Assembly (NCBI GenBank): GCA_009363875.1
Contig: CM018689.1
Coordinates: 57,413,741-57,477,740 of the forward strand
DNA: 64,000 nucleotides
Direction of reading: 5' to 3'
DNA from: Mikania micrantha
Lineage: Eukaryota; Streptophyta; Magnoliopsida; Asterales; Asteraceae
This document shows, in pieces, positions 1 through 12,654 of this stretch (position 1 is its first letter; the number at the start of each line of letters is the position of its first letter). The notes under the pieces were generated by a model. The model worked only from the letters and a program-made list of their open reading frames with translations. It did not search any database and was not told where the DNA came from. Position numbers and translations under genes: made by a program.

Positions 1-586
1 AAATTTTCAAATAAAAGTTTGCCTAGATAAATATACAGGGATTCATGATTAAAATGATAATTAACAAGTTGTATGTAAATATTAAGGGTGTAAATGAGCC
101 AAACTCGAGCTCGGCTCGGTAGAAAATTTTTAGGTAAAGATCAGCTCGTTAAAAAAATTTCAAGCTCGAGCTTGGCTCATCTAGCCTTTAATTATTCAAT
201 TTATTTATTTTAATTACTAATTTAATATATATGTATCGTCATATTTTTCAAATTTAACATAAAAATATTTGATATAAATATATTTATCCTATTTTTAAAT
301 ATGACAATAATTAATTTTATAAATATACACTAACAATAATAAATAAAAATTATATAAGTAGAAAGCTTATTTATGTTCACGAGCTGGCTCGAGCTCAACA
401 TGTGAGGATCAGGCTCAATAATTTAACAAGTCATAATTTTTGGCTCGAGCTCGAACTTGTTGAAGCTCAGCTCATTCGAACTTTTTACCGATCCGATCTC
501 TACTAATTCACACTTCGGCTTGATTAGTGTATACTACACATTTCTTAATCACTCATACATTTTTAGAAGACTAGGTTGGTGTTGCG
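1..586. repeat. Degenerate GAGCTCG-rich repeat in AT-rich DNA
   Basis: Between about 88 and 480 the motifs GAGCTCG, CTCGAGCT and GGCTCG recur in both orientations around an AT-only core. The left edge GGGTGTAAATGAGCC resembles the ends of plant hAT-type non-autonomous elements. I could not find a matching right end or a target duplication, so family and limits are uncertain. Nothing codes here. The open frame over 457-717 runs through this repeat and the next element and has no recognisable domain. Confidence 0.35.
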
Positions 587-779
587 CAGGGGTGCATCTT
601 CGAGAGACCGGGGGGCGACCGTCCCCCTCTTTTTCCGTCCGTATTATTAATTTTTCGACAGAAATGTTATTTTTAGTTAAAAATAGGGGTTTCGTCCCTC
701 TCGCTTTAAAAAGTTAACATGTCTTCTGGGTTACAAAAATTTCCGCCCCCCCTCTCAAGTCGACCAAGATCCGCCACTG
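587..779. mobile_element. hAT-type MITE, 193 bp, with 8-bp TSD
   Basis: The ends are CAGGGGTGCATCT on the left and, reverse-complemented, CAGTGGCGGATCT on the right. The flanks are GTGTTGCG (579-586) and GTGTTGTG (780-787), matching 7 of 8 bases, which fits the 8-bp duplication of hAT elements. The interior is non-coding with runs of C. The larger element at 6320-7125 has the same kind of ends, so the two are probably relatives. Confidence 0.65.
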
Positions 780-1451
780 GTGTTGTGGTTTAAAATAGTA
801 GGTGGTCGTGCGGCTCAGCAATAAATTAATTTAGCTCATTTACGCTTTCTTTGGAGAATAAGTCATTAACCAAGCATCGAATTATAAATAGGTCGATCAA
901 TTCCTAGTTGCAACATGTAGATTTATGTTTTTTTAACGGCAGAAGGTCTTATCGTGCTACCTTCAATTATCCTAGCGGTTGGTAACTAAGATCGATTCCT
1001 CAATCACCGACCATGAGACCGCACGTACCCCTGATGCACGGGAATCCCGTGGAATAGGTAAACCCTCACCCCTCATTGGTTCAAAATCCGATATTAAGCT
1101 CAAGATTTTTCCCCTCACCTATTAAAGTGTCATCAGTAAGACTTGAACCTTGGCCTCTATAAGAAGAAATGGCCAAACCTTAAGCACTAAACGAACTTTG
1201 TTGGATATGTAGATTTATGTCAAGGAAACTTTAGCTTGATGGATGAGAAAGCCGCTACAACAAAGTTATAATAATTAGGAAGATTACAAAATTTACTAAT
1301 ATTCACACGTACAGGAAGTTGTTTTGAAGATTATCAAGCCTTCTAGTGGCTTGGAGATTCTTGGGTTATGTACGTATGGAGAATTGACTGATTCATTCCA
1401 ATCATTTAGAATTGAAGACTAAATTAACGGACCAAATGAACAACTCATAGC
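780..1451. other. Non-coding spacer with repeat debris
   Basis: No gene is seen. The stretch 1000-1160 (text around GGAATAGGTAAACCCTCACC) resembles 6220-6300 (AGGTATAATAGGTAAACCG), so both are diverged copies of one repeat. Family unknown. Confidence 0.4.
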
Positions 1452-2031
1452 AAAGGGGTCTTTGAGCAAATGCGTGAGGTGCGGCCGCACAGGGGCCAAT
1501 TTTCTAGGGGGCGCTAAATTTCTAAAAAAATTGCATATATTATATATATTTTAATTTATTTTACTACAAACACATATAACATTTCAATTTTTAATTGTAT
1601 TTAAAATATTTGAAGCAAGTCGATTTTTTTCAAATGCATCAATTGCATATAGAACCTTGTTGACTATTTCGGTAACTGTAGCATCTACAGAAAGAAATTT
1701 TTCAAAATTGAAGTTGTTGAAGTCATACTTACGATCAATAATGTCTCAAGAAAGACTTAATGGATTGACAATGATACTATTAAGAATGAGATACTAGACA
1801 ATGTGTATTATAAAGATTTAATCAACAAGTTTGCATAAAAAAATGCTAGAAAAGCGTCACGTTTTATTTAGTTATTTGAAACATTAAAATACATCATTTT
1901 GCTAAAACAATATTGTTTATATTGTTTTTACTGTTGTTTTAATTATCGTCATTTTGTGTTTGTGCACGCGCACACATAGCACCCATTTTTAGCATTCCCA
2001 TAGGACACTTAATTTCTTAGAGACGGCCCTG
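1452..2031. mobile_element. Deleted hAT element with TSD CTCATAGC
   Basis: Perfect 8-bp direct repeats CTCATAGC lie at 1444-1451 and 2032-2039. The right end read inward is CAGGGCCGTCTCTAAG, a familiar hAT-type terminus. The left end AAAGGGGTCTTTGAG is a diverged match. The element holds a relic of the transposase C-terminus, so it is a deletion derivative of an autonomous hAT element. Confidence 0.7.
1640..1850 (+). pseudogene. hAT transposase C-terminal (hATC) relic
   Basis: In one + frame the DNA reads like the hAT dimerisation region: VTVASTERNFSKLKL, followed by SYLRSIMSQERLNGL. These are the conserved VASAERSFSKLK-type and MSQERLNGL-type blocks of plant hAT transposases. A stop codon follows within about 20 residues. 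No DDE catalytic core is present, and no start codon or upstream exon is visible. It is a decayed fragment inside the element at 1452-2031 and cannot make an active enzyme. Confidence 0.75.
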
Positions 2032-2280
2032 CTCATAGCTGGTATAGGTTTTTCGAAAGATCAAAGACTTGGTAATACAAAATTGTTATGCATTATCAAT
2101 GAATCAATCGTATTTACAAAATCTCACTCATAACATAATTCAATCTTTATAATATTTGAAGTGTAATGTGTGCAAACATTGCCTCTATATAACCTTAGGA
2201 AAAAAAGTGGTTGTTTTTATTCAGACCCGGCTTACACACAAAATTCTTATGTAATATGAGTTATGTATTGTATAAATCCT

Positions 2281-2311
<31 letters not shown>

Positions 2312-4968
2312 GTGTTAATATATATGTAAATTTTAAATAAAAAGTTGTTGAAATTAGAAATTAAAAAAAAAAGAATTAATACGAGTGTGTGTCTAGAGAC
2401 TTACCAAATGTTTTAATTTTGTCACCTTGATTTGGTAGTTTAATTATAGCCCTTGGCGAAGCTTAGCATCACGTCATAGTTTGTTAACCAGCTAACAAGA
2501 ATCTAGGAGGAGGTCCACAAAACATATGTTACTATTTTAGGTGTAGTGCAGCTTCAGTTATAGCTTAAATCAGAATCTTTAACTAATGTTTTGGTTACTA
2601 AAGTTTTATAGAGATAGACCAGTTCATTTATATATATTGTTGATGAAAAACATTGTGTATATATATATAATAAAATTGCTTTTTTATAATTAATTTATTT
2701 GTGTTTTTTAAGAAATCTACATACTCCAATAAAGAAGTATATTTAGGAGACATGAGTCGCATTCTGGTTAAATTTGAAAATGTTTTTCTCATCTCTCTCT
2801 TCTAAAAAATACTATTAATTTTTAGTAATTATATTATATAATTTAATATTAAAAAATATTTTTTTCTTATTCCAATAATTTACTAATTTATTAAATTTAA
2901 TAAATAATAAGAATAATTCAATTATATCTTTTCCTAAATATAATTTCTAATTTATTAATTGTTTATTATTATTAATGTTAATAAATTGAATTTTTTTATT
3001 ATTTAGTCCGTGTAATACATGGGGTTCTAGGCTAATAGTTAATATAGATATAAAATTAAATATGAACAATTGAACATCGTACAAAAGTTAATAATAATTA
3101 GTTTGTAGAAGTAACATAATTTGGCAATATATATAAGGGATTGTTTAAGAATAATACGTACATATAACTGCGAAAAAAGGGTAAATATTTGAGGGAGACG
3201 CCGAGAATCCCGCTACGGTGTTGAGTAATATTTTTGGAGTTTAACGAATACATTCTGCCATTTTTACTAAATGACCCGTTTTATGATATATATAAATTAA
3301 GCTGTACGTACGTATCTTAATTCCAAAATATGGCATCATATAACATATCCTAGGGTTTGTGAGTTTGGTTAACATTACTCGTTAGGATTGTTAATTGTCA
3401 GGTGAAGTTCGATCGATCCGTCTTATATCATTTTACTAATAAATTTTTAATAATTTTATGTTAAGTTTTAAGAGTTTTAACAAGTGCAAATTTCGTTGAT
3501 ATCAAACGCATACTAGTATGTTAAATTTAGACAAAATGTTACGATAGTCAAGTGTAAGAAAAATATAAAAACACAATAACTAAACTATTGATTACGACAG
3601 AGGGCACGGAGAACGTATTACAACAGTAAGGGTGGGCTGAAAATCGATCATAAATTCACGGGGTATGTGACCCGCGCCCGAGAGCAGGGTCGGCTTAACA
3701 TTTTAGAAGAATAAGACAACCACAGAAGATAAGGCCCTTTGTTACATAATATTTTGTTGCTTAGAATAAAAATTTGTGGTTCATAAAATAAAAAAAGAAA
3801 CATAAAAGTAAGTTAATTTGTGTTTATCTACAACGTTTACTATGTTTATGATTTAACATCAATTTAGAGTAATATAATCTTCTTTAATTTTCTAAAAAGA
3901 TCATCTATCTCTACTTGTTTAAATATTTCACTTGCAATATCAATAATATATTTATTCTAACGTCAAACAAATGTAAAACAAAAACAGAGGTGCGATTATA
4001 TGAAAAAAATGAACCTAATGACACTTTCTTTTTTGAGATATGAGGGCTCTTTTTTTTTTCGGAAACAACCGCTAAAACAAATCACTTAAATAGCTAAAAA
4101 TAAATAACCTCGACGGTTAAGCCCTAAAAATTCGAGGACTCTACACTATTGTCTAAATTTTAATTAATATGAGCCGTACATGCACGAGAGTTTACCTTCC
4201 CTACCTTTTTTTTTTTAACTTAGAAAACCACAACTTTATAACTAATTTTAAACACACATGCATATACACACATACTTTATGTCTTTATACATTTAATATA
4301 ATAAAAGTAAAATATATATATGTATATATATTTGAATGAACAGCACACAGCATGAAGTATTGAACTTCAATGCAGTTTTTATTTTCTTTTACACAACCAA
4401 TTTCTGCGTATACATTACGGTGAAAAAAATTAAAGCAATTGAAGAAGCTGGTCTTGGCAAGCTCGTCTTATGTCTCCTTGAAGATGCAGGTACAAGTCCT
4501 TAAAAGTATCAAAATTTTATTAACAAAAACACATACACACATATATAGGCAACCAATAAAATGAAATTGAAAACCATCTTGAAAACCACCTTTAGATGTG
4601 AAAATATGAAAACCATCGAAAACTAAAAAATTTTAATCTTTTTTATAAGTTTGTAATATTATTTGGCATATTCTAATAAAATATAATAAAAAAGAGGTGA
4701 GAGGTTTTTTTTATAAAAATATTTTGTAACACCATATAAAACATATGTAACTCAATATATGTAAAAATATTTCGTAACATACGCGCGCAGTGTTACATAT
4801 GTTTTACACGGTATTAAAAACATATTTAAAAAAAACTCTTGACATTTTTATTATAAAAATGTGTCAAATAATGTTAGAAACATGCAAAAGAAATTTTTTT
4901 AACTTTTTTTGCATTAATTTTTCTATGATTTTCATAACTAAATGTGATTATATATATATATATATATA
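2032..4968. other. AT-rich intergenic stretch without genes
   Basis: No coding signal. Contents: a poly-T run (2281-2304); a weak Helitron-like 3' end at 3008-3030 (CCGTGTAATACATGG hairpin followed by CTAG); a possible hAT-type left end CAGGGTCGGCTTAAC near 3687 without a convincing partner; and a TA microsatellite (4949-4968) that is the target of the next element. Confidence 0.5.
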
Positions 4969-5223
4969 GGGAGAGGATCATATGTTAACCCATGTTTATT
5001 GCGTTAACCGAATAACTATATCTTATTACTTTGGGGCACACACTAAAGTAAATCTAAAGGTGTAGTTTTTTTTATTTTTTAATTAATGTAGGACCCACTT
5101 ACATTAATAAAAAAAATAAGAAAAAATGCACACCTTTAGATTTACTTCAATGTGGGCATCAAATTATAAGATCTAGTTGTGCAGTTATCGCAATAAGGAA
5201 GGGTTAACATTCGAACCATCCCC
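4969..5223. mobile_element. Fold-back MITE sharing ends with the 16-kb MULE
   Basis: The element lies between TA runs. Its arms are inverted repeats over almost the whole 255 bp: for example TAAATCTAAAGGTGTAG on the left and CACACCTTTAGATTTA on the right, around a short centre near 5092-5099. The right end read inward is GGGGATGGTTCGAATG, then TTAACCCTTCCTTATTGCG. This matches the MULE ends at 28634 and 44637. It codes for nothing and is best read as a non-autonomous member of that family. Confidence 0.75.
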
Positions 5224-6319
5224 TATATATATATATAATATGTGGTTCCTGATAGAATAGGTAACAAAGTTACCTTGCCATCCACTACTACTAAATCACC
5301 GCTCTCCGAAAAGTATAATAAATATATAAAGCAAGAGAGCCATTTGAATTCCCTCAAGCTTATAATTTCTAAAATTATCAAAAGTCTTTTTTACAATCAT
5401 AATCGAAATAAAGTCAATTTAATTCAAATCTTTGTGTTTTTATAATTATCATTATTACACATGTACAAATTTTTTTTGTTTTGCATATGTAAATTCGAAT
5501 ATGTTTAAGATTAAAACTAATATAAGTTTATGTTTCAGCTTACCTAACATTTATTTGCTTATTTCAAATCTAACCTGAACATCGATGCCGGCGTACAATT
5601 TTAGAATAAAATGTTGCAAGTTTTCATCCTTTCAACTGGTTGTTGACTTTAAATTAATTTTGATTTTTTCACTGATTGGAACGCGTTTCAAAACATAATT
5701 TCAACCGGCCTTTCAGATTTAACGCTTTGGCCATACGCCTAAGTCTATTCTAGAGGAATCCCAGAACAAAATAAAAATTCTGATCTTACGTTAACAAATA
5801 TGTATTAACCCGTGTTTGAAACCCAAAGCCTATTACTAAGGAAAGTCAAAACGGTAGCTGTTAGGCTAGAAGCTATTTGGTTAATTAATTTTGATTATCC
5901 ATCAAAAATATATACTAAAGATAAAAGAAAATATCAAGGCAAAGGTCGGTTTCCCAATAACTAAAATACCTCCTGTATCCAGTCTGTATATAGTAGTTAC
6001 TAATTTCCCACCTACCTATTAATCATTATATGACCTTTATTTTTTATTTATTTTCATTTTTTAATTTTCAAGGGTTCATAATACGAGTGAACATGACTCA
6101 ATTCATCATGCATATTAGAGAAGATAATATTTGAGGTCTAGAAATTTTTTTTGATAGCGATATTCTTATATATCATGTATGTTGTCTTAACTGGGTCTAT
6201 CAAGCAGAAATAATTAAGACATATGCCCCTAGATTCGCAGGAACCAGGTATAATAGGTAAACCGTAGCCCCCATTGTGATCGAACCCGAGATAAACCTCA
6301 AACTGACACTTCACCTGGT
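5224..6319. other. Non-coding spacer
   Basis: AT-rich, no gene seen. The small open frames have no codon bias or domain. The right part (6200-6319) belongs to the repeat that is also seen near 1000-1160 and is continuous with 7126-7200 once the hAT insertion is removed. Confidence 0.4.
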
Positions 6320-7125
6320 CAGAGGCGTACCCAATGCTTGGGTATGGGGTTCGACCGACCCCCATGAGCTTTTGGTTTTTAATGTTATATATATGATCCG
6401 ATCTCGACCGACCCCAAGAAATTTTGTTCCCGACCCCATGAAAATTTGACGAATTAGATAAGGTCCAATTTAAAATCATTTTAAAGTCAAAAATAATAAA
6501 ATAATTTTCAAATAGCTCAATATGCATTACATATGATGAACCACAATTGGTAATTAATAATTTAACTAAATACCTAATTAGTTATAGCCCACTTAAAAAA
6601 AGTAATAAGACGTAATTTATATATTGAGTGATTGAATTTGAAGTTCAGAATTTATGTTTGGATCTCTCCTAAAAAATAGAACAATAACTTACTAATATAC
6701 ATGTTTGCTCTCCATATTATAACCATAATTTATAGATTAGGTGATTATTGTATAATTTCAAAAGTATAAGCATAACGAGAAACTTAGTTGATTTGTATAT
6801 AATTAGTATATTTAGGTTATATGAAACAATTTTTCAAAAGAAAATTTACATCTTCACCTTCTTTTAATCTTGAATTTATTTATTAAAATAATATTCTTTT
6901 AAATCATGTCGAAAGAAAACCAATTTTATTATATTAACATAATCAATGAGATGATAATTTGGTGTGGTTTATTATATGTGTGCTTTAATTTAGTTTAATC
7001 ATTTTTTTTTTGTGATCCGACCCGACCCCATTCGAATCGGACAAGAAAATAAAATATTTAAGGACAAATAATTATCCAAAAAAAATTTCCGACCCCCATA
7101 AAAAAAATTTTTAGATCCGCCACTG
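6320..7125. mobile_element. Non-autonomous hAT element, 806 bp, TSD CACCTGGT
   Basis: Perfect 8-bp target duplications CACCTGGT at 6312-6319 and 7126-7133 frame ends CAGAGGCGTACCC (left) and CAGTGGCGGATCT (right, read inward). The interior is AT-rich and non-coding, with GACCCCA-type stretches near both ends. The length and lack of transposase make it a passenger element. Confidence 0.8.
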
Positions 7126-8730
7126 CACCTGGTGACATTCAAACTTGTCTTGAGATGAATTTCAACACAAGCTCTAACCATTAGGCTGTGCAAGACATTT
7201 GAGGTCCGGAATTAGTTTTGATAATTATATTTGTTTCTTAATATCGTCTTTGATATTAAATTCCATATTCGTCAGTTTATTGGGTTTTCTTGGCCCCATT
7301 GTGAACTTATAATACAGTTAAATTTAACCATTGGAATCTCATTTGAATGCTATCATCACACTCACCTCAAGAAACGATTTGAAATAGCCTAGTACCATCT
7401 AACAATTAAACACGGTGACGAGTACAAATCTATAATATATTATATTATATTATTAATTATATTAAAGAACGAAAAATAATTTTAGTAGCATCTAATAATT
7501 TATTTAAATCATAATGTATAATATTTTTAAACCAAACTAAATGTTTTATTTTTTAGTTTATCTCACATTAATGTCTTTAAGAAAAGAAAGTAGGATAAGA
7601 AAAAAAACCCTCAAATCAAATAAGTCATTTTCTTGGCTTTTTAAATTGTGATTTTTAACATAATAATTATTTTTAGTTATATTTTATAATTAGATTAAAA
7701 AGTTAGCTTGACGTGTCACAAGCTGACTTGAGCTTTTTACGAGTCAAATCATTAATCTAAATACTCTGTTCAACTTTCCCGCCGTGTAGATGCCCCACTA
7801 AAAACAATGAATATACTTAATAAAACAAATAATTTCAAAGTGGGGAGTTTTAATTGCATCGATCTGTATATGAACCGTCTTGAGAGACTGAAAAAAAATA
7901 TATATAAAAATATTTTAAAAACAAAATGGTATTTACTCCTATTACATATGCCAACTTCACGTCTTCACATAGAAAAACAGGATCGGTCGTTTAATTGTAG
8001 AGTCACGGGACTCGTGTGGAAAACCATGAAAGACATAATACGCATGCCGAGGTTGAATCCTAGTACAAAATATGAGCCGGGCATGTATAGTAAAAAAAAC
8101 CCGAGCCATGAGTTGTGCTTCTTTACACATACATGTATATATAGCCAATTCACGAGCCGAGCTCTAGCTGTAGCCAACTTTGGCTCAGAATCAACATGTT
8201 TCAAAAGAGTTTTTCTTGGAATTAGTTTTTCGAGCGATCAGTGAGTCATGAACTTTTGAACAAGCCAAATACCAAATGTGAGTTTGATTTGCTACCGTAA
8301 ACCTGATAACAAAAAATATGGTAAAAAATAGTCGTTTTCTCTATTGTAGCATTCTTAAAATAATCTCACATATCATCAAACTATATTTTTAGCCGATTTG
8401 ACTCTAACATGTCTAAGGCTAAACAAATGTGTCACACTATAAAGGAGGGTGTCAATATTAGTTAACTGTTTTTGTGGTTCATTACGTTAAGTTTTTAGCT
8501 AATGAAGATATTAAATTGTTTATATATTAATCACTTTTAGGTTTTTAAAATATGAAGATCTTAATTTATTCTATATCTTGCTATTTATTTGATTGTCTAA
8601 ACTAAGAGATTGTATATGACGACATGTAGCGACATTAATTTGAGAAGAAATTGGTGCTAGATCGCAATCTATTTCGATTTTCCATTGGATTTGAAGCTCA
8701 ATTAGGCAATTAGATTCCAAATTCCTAACA
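7126..8730. other. Non-coding spacer with GAGCCGAGCTC-type debris
   Basis: No gene is recognised. The 145-residue open frame at 7807-8244 (+) has no domain and overlaps repeat text (GAGCCGGGC, GAGCCGAGCTC) like that at 88-480, so I do not call it coding. Confidence 0.4.
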
Positions 8731-9212
8731 AGAGGTGCGCAAACCCGGTTCCGGTTTTGGCAAATTCTGGTTCGGTTTGTGGCCAGGTACAGGTGAAATA
8801 AGTTTCTGTTTTTCCGGTTCCGATTTCGGTTTTGGTTTTAATTTTTCTGAAAAACCGAACATGTTTGTACCCATCAGTTCGGGTATGACTGGTTTGGGTT
8901 CGGGTGTCGGTTCTGGTTCCCTTTTTTTTTCTACCTCTAGGCTCTAGAGGTGGGCAAACCGTTTTTTTTAAACCGGTTCCGGTTCCGGTTCCAAACGGTT
9001 CTGGTCTGGTCAACAAAGTCAACAACCGGTTCCGGTTTTGGTTCCGGTTTTAGACCGGTTCCGGTTTTGGTTTTTGACCGGTTCCGGTTTGGCCGGGTAA
9101 AGATGAAACCGGTTTCGGTTTCAGTTTCTCTGAAAATCTAGAACCGCCCCTACCCACCGGTTCGGTTACAACCGGTTCCGGTTTCAAAACCGGGTTCTTT
9201 TCCCACCTCTAG
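8731..9212. mobile_element. Composite GGTTCC-rich hAT-type element with TSD
   Basis: The stretch consists of two units (about 8731-8945 and 8947-9212) full of GGTTCCGGTT-type repeats. Each unit begins with AGAGGTGSGCAAA and ends with CTACCTCT or CCCACCTCT. TCCTAACA occurs just outside both ends (8723-8730 and 9213-9220), which makes the pair one insertion. The open frames on both strands here are products of the repeat and are rejected as genes. Confidence 0.6.
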
Positions 9213-9450
9213 TCCTAACATTAATTTACCCATTTACACTTATCAATGGGCCATGGATCATAATCATGGGCCAGTTAGAACTGTGTGCATATGATACGAC
9301 TGAGTCAGACTGACTATATGACTATATGAGTATCAGTAATCAGTATTTTAAAGAATATTTATATATTAGAATTAGGGATGTTCGTGTTTAAGAAACATAT
9401 ATATTATTATATGTTCTTATTTAGTCAATTTTGTAATATTTGTTTTATTA

Positions 9451-9480
9451 CTAGGGGTTTACCCGCGCGTTGTAGCGGAA
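9451..9480 (-). mobile_element. Helitron-like 3' terminus
   Basis: On the minus strand the text ends CCGCTACAACGCGCGGG, then TAAACCCCTAG followed by T. This is a short imperfect hairpin about ten bases before CTAG, as at plant Helitron 3' ends. The body would extend rightward, through 9481-9964 and past the nested LTR insertion to 24313 onward. The 5' end was not found. Confidence 0.45.
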
Positions 9481-9589
9481 ACCCCGTATCAAACAGTATA
9501 AAAAAACACGATGTCTAACAAATTAAAATTTTACCAAAAAATATTGATTCATATCATTCTACTGATATTGCTATCCAATTACGACGACG

Positions 9590-9940
9590 GTGACAACATT
9601 GCGAATATCAGATGTAGATAAAAAAACCAACCGCAACGGTTGTAATACGTCCTAAAACGATACATTGAATCGTCACAAAAGCAAGTGTCAATCGTAAGGA
9701 GTACATACCCAAATATAATCACACAATGTTAAAAATTCGCCGATATAGGTACTTAATCTTGACGGCAAAGACATCATCACAAATATTAAAAGCAGACGAA
9801 AAAACCGGCAGCAATAACTTTTGATCCGTCCTATAACAATAAATTGAACTTTCACAAAAGTAAATGTTATTCGTAAGGAATGCAAACTTAAATATAAGAT
9901 TACAATGTTAAAAATCATATAACTAAAAAAAATGTTCGTA
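9590..9940. repeat. Two degenerate direct repeats of about 190 bp
   Basis: The two copies are roughly 9600-9770 and 9780-9940. Shared words include CGTCCTA-AACRATA, TTCACAAAAGYAARTGT, ATTCGTAAGGA and ACAATGTTAAAAAT. A third partial copy lies near 25020-25090. Non-coding, probably Helitron-internal. Confidence 0.5.
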
Positions 9941-11368
9941 CACGTAAAATATACCATCAAAAAATGTAACAACCGGTTCTAATGATTGAACGTATTTGAA
10001 ATAATCGTTAAAATAACGATTGTTATTGTTACTAGTTGAAAGTATGTGAGAAATCATGAATGTGGGAGAAAACCGTGCGCGAAACGGAGTTACGGATTGT
10101 CCGGAATCGCGAAACGAAGAAAATTACAAAGATAGTATGTTTTGGGACTCGTCGCGGTACGCGAAGGTGATTCTGAGGCTCCTTCGCGATACGCGAAGCT
10201 CCCAAAATATCTGAGGACTCCGGATTTCTTTGCGGTACGTGAAAAAATCTTTTGCCCCACTTCGCGGTACGCGACGGGTATGGCGGTTTGACAGATTCTT
10301 TATCTTATCAGAATTCGGCTAAGAAGATTATTTTTTTTTAATATTACGAACAAAATTAAAGCAGGGGACGAACAGAGCAACTTTTTGTTGCCAGATCAGT
10401 ATTTTAAAGCTACCAGGACGTTCGGATCGAGCTAGGGTTCGATTCTACAACTCTTGATCGTTGTTTTGCAACTGAACATCCGTTCGAATTGGGTAACGAT
10501 TCGTTTTATCCTACTAGTTTAATATTTTGTGGATTAAATCTAGTTTTGAATATATTACTATGATTATGGGTATCGATTATTGCCTAGTTGATAACTAGGG
10601 ATTGTTAGAAACGAAGAACTTGGTATTTTGATGGTGAAATCTTCGTTTTGAAGCCGGGATAATGTCCGGTTGTTATGAAACCCATATCATGGTGTGATAA
10701 CTAGTAGGATGGGTAGATTATGATTTTAAATGAAATATGGATCATGATCCATGGGTTAAATGATGATTATGATAAATTGATGTTAAAATTATTAATAGTT
10801 ATGATCATAAATGAATTTTTGAATAAAAGAAATGATTAAAGATCGTAACTAATATAATGAACATCAATTAATTGATGAAATGCCTAACAGAGGCATGAAA
10901 TGTGATTAATTGTGATAATTGACTAAAACTTGCTAAAGATAGTAAGATAGAGTCAATTATGTGATAAATTGACTTTGAGAAAGTCAAACCAGTCAAGTGC
11001 ATTGAACTTGATTGTATGTGTTATATGTATTGAATATAGTTGTATATATGTGAAATTACAACTAGGTATTGACGGTGAAAGTCAAGGGATAAGCCACAGA
11101 AGTGGAAAAGAGGTTATAGGAAGTGAACAACCGCTTGAACCATGTAAGTTACCCAACTTACTGTAACATTACATATAAGCAGTAGAATGAGTCTACTTGC
11201 GTGCTTGAAATATGTGAATGATGTTAAATATGTGATTGAAACTAATGGATGAAAAATCATTTAGTTTGTGTTGTGAAGTTTCTATGAGAAACGTGTATGC
11301 AATATATTTGCATTAAAATAACCGGATGAATCGGTGATTAATCAATATGATTTTGGTGTTTATATAAA

Positions 11369-11648
11369 TGATTGTGGTTATTGTTGTTGCATGATTCACA
11401 AGGTGTGTGAACATGTGGTGATCATGATTGTGGTTATGGTTGCTGCATGATTCACAAGGTGTGTGAACATGTGGTGATCATGATTGTAGTTATTGTTGTT
11501 GCATGATTCACAAGGTGTGTGAACATGTGGTGATCATGATTGTAGTTATTGTTGTTGCATGATTCACAAGGTGTGTGAACATGTGGTGATCATAATTGTG
11601 GTTATTGTTGTTGCATGATTCACAAGGTGTGTGAACATGTGGTGATCT
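11369..11648. repeat. Tandem array, five 56-bp units
   Basis: The motif GATTCACAAGGTGTGTGAAC begins at 11393, 11449, 11505, 11561 and 11617, an exact 56-bp period. Each unit holds TTCACA...TGTGAA, which can form a short hairpin. Confidence 0.9.
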
Positions 11649-12268
11649 ACGAATGCGTAGATGTCGAATTGGTAATGTACATGTTTAGATTCACAAGGTG
11701 TGTGAACGTATAACTTGCAATTCCAATGTAAAAGATTCACAAGGTGTGTGAACGTATAACTTGCAATTCCAATGTAAAAGATTCACAAGGTGTGTGAACA
11801 TGTGGTGATCTACGAATGCGTAGATGTTGAATTGGTAATGTACATGTTCAGATTCACAAGGCGTGTGAACGTATAACTTGCAATTCCAATGTAAAAGATT
11901 CACAAGGTGTGTGAACATGTGGTGATCTACGAATGCGTAGATGTTGAATTGGTAATGTACATGTTTAGATTCACAAGGTGTGTGAACGTATAACTTGCAA
12001 TTCCAATGTAAAAGATTCACAAGGTGTGTGAACATGTGATGATCTACGAATGCGTAGATGTTGAATTGGTAATGTGCATGTTTAGATTCACAAGGTGTGT
12101 GAACGTATAACTTGCAATTCCAATGTAAAAGATTCACAGGGTGTGTGAACATGTGGTGATCTACGAATGCGTAGATGTTGAATTGGTAATGTGCATGTTT
12201 AGATTCACAAGGTGTGTGAACGTATAACTTGCAATTCCAATGTAAAAGATTCACAAGGTGTGTGAACA
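11649..12268. repeat. Tandem array of 117-bp higher-order units
   Basis: Each unit joins a 46-bp and a 71-bp subunit, both starting GATTCACAAGGTGTGTGAAC. Five copies of CTACGAATGCGTAG are seen, itself nearly palindromic. The array shares its core with the 56-bp array next to it, so the two probably arose from one ancestor by unequal exchange or replication slippage. Confidence 0.85.
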
Positions 12269-12609
12269 AATGGTGAATTGGAAATATGCACATGTATGTG
12301 TGGTGTTAAATTATAATAATTGTACATGAATGGGTGATTCATGGGGTTTTGGGTGGAAACGACCCACTAGTGGATCGTTTTGTATGTGATTGAATATTGT
12401 TACCAAATTATATTTGGGACATCAGTAGTGTATCCGTATGGTGTTATGGAATACACTAGCTGGAGGTGCTAGCAACTGTCTTAGATGGAAGGACCGGTGG
12501 GTGAACATCTTAAGACTTAATATATGTATGATACCACCAATGTGTGGATAACCGGTTAACTCGGAAATTAAATTGTTGAAACCACATGTGTGTGGGTAAT
12601 TGGTTGAGC

Positions 12610-12654
<45 letters not shown>

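Noticed and set aside
7807..8244. 145-residue open frame
   Set aside because: No domain, Lys-rich low-complexity start, overlaps GAGCTC-type repeat text and opposite-strand frames.
8702..9141. Open frames rich in Phe/Gly/Arg or Thr/Gly on both strands
   Set aside because: Translations of GGTTCC repeats in hAT-type elements. Both strands are equally open and no start context or domain is seen.
11691..12293. 200-residue minus-strand open frame with a 39-residue repeat
   Set aside because: The frame exists because the 117-bp LTR tandem unit is a multiple of three and lacks stops. It lies inside a gypsy LTR and has no domain.
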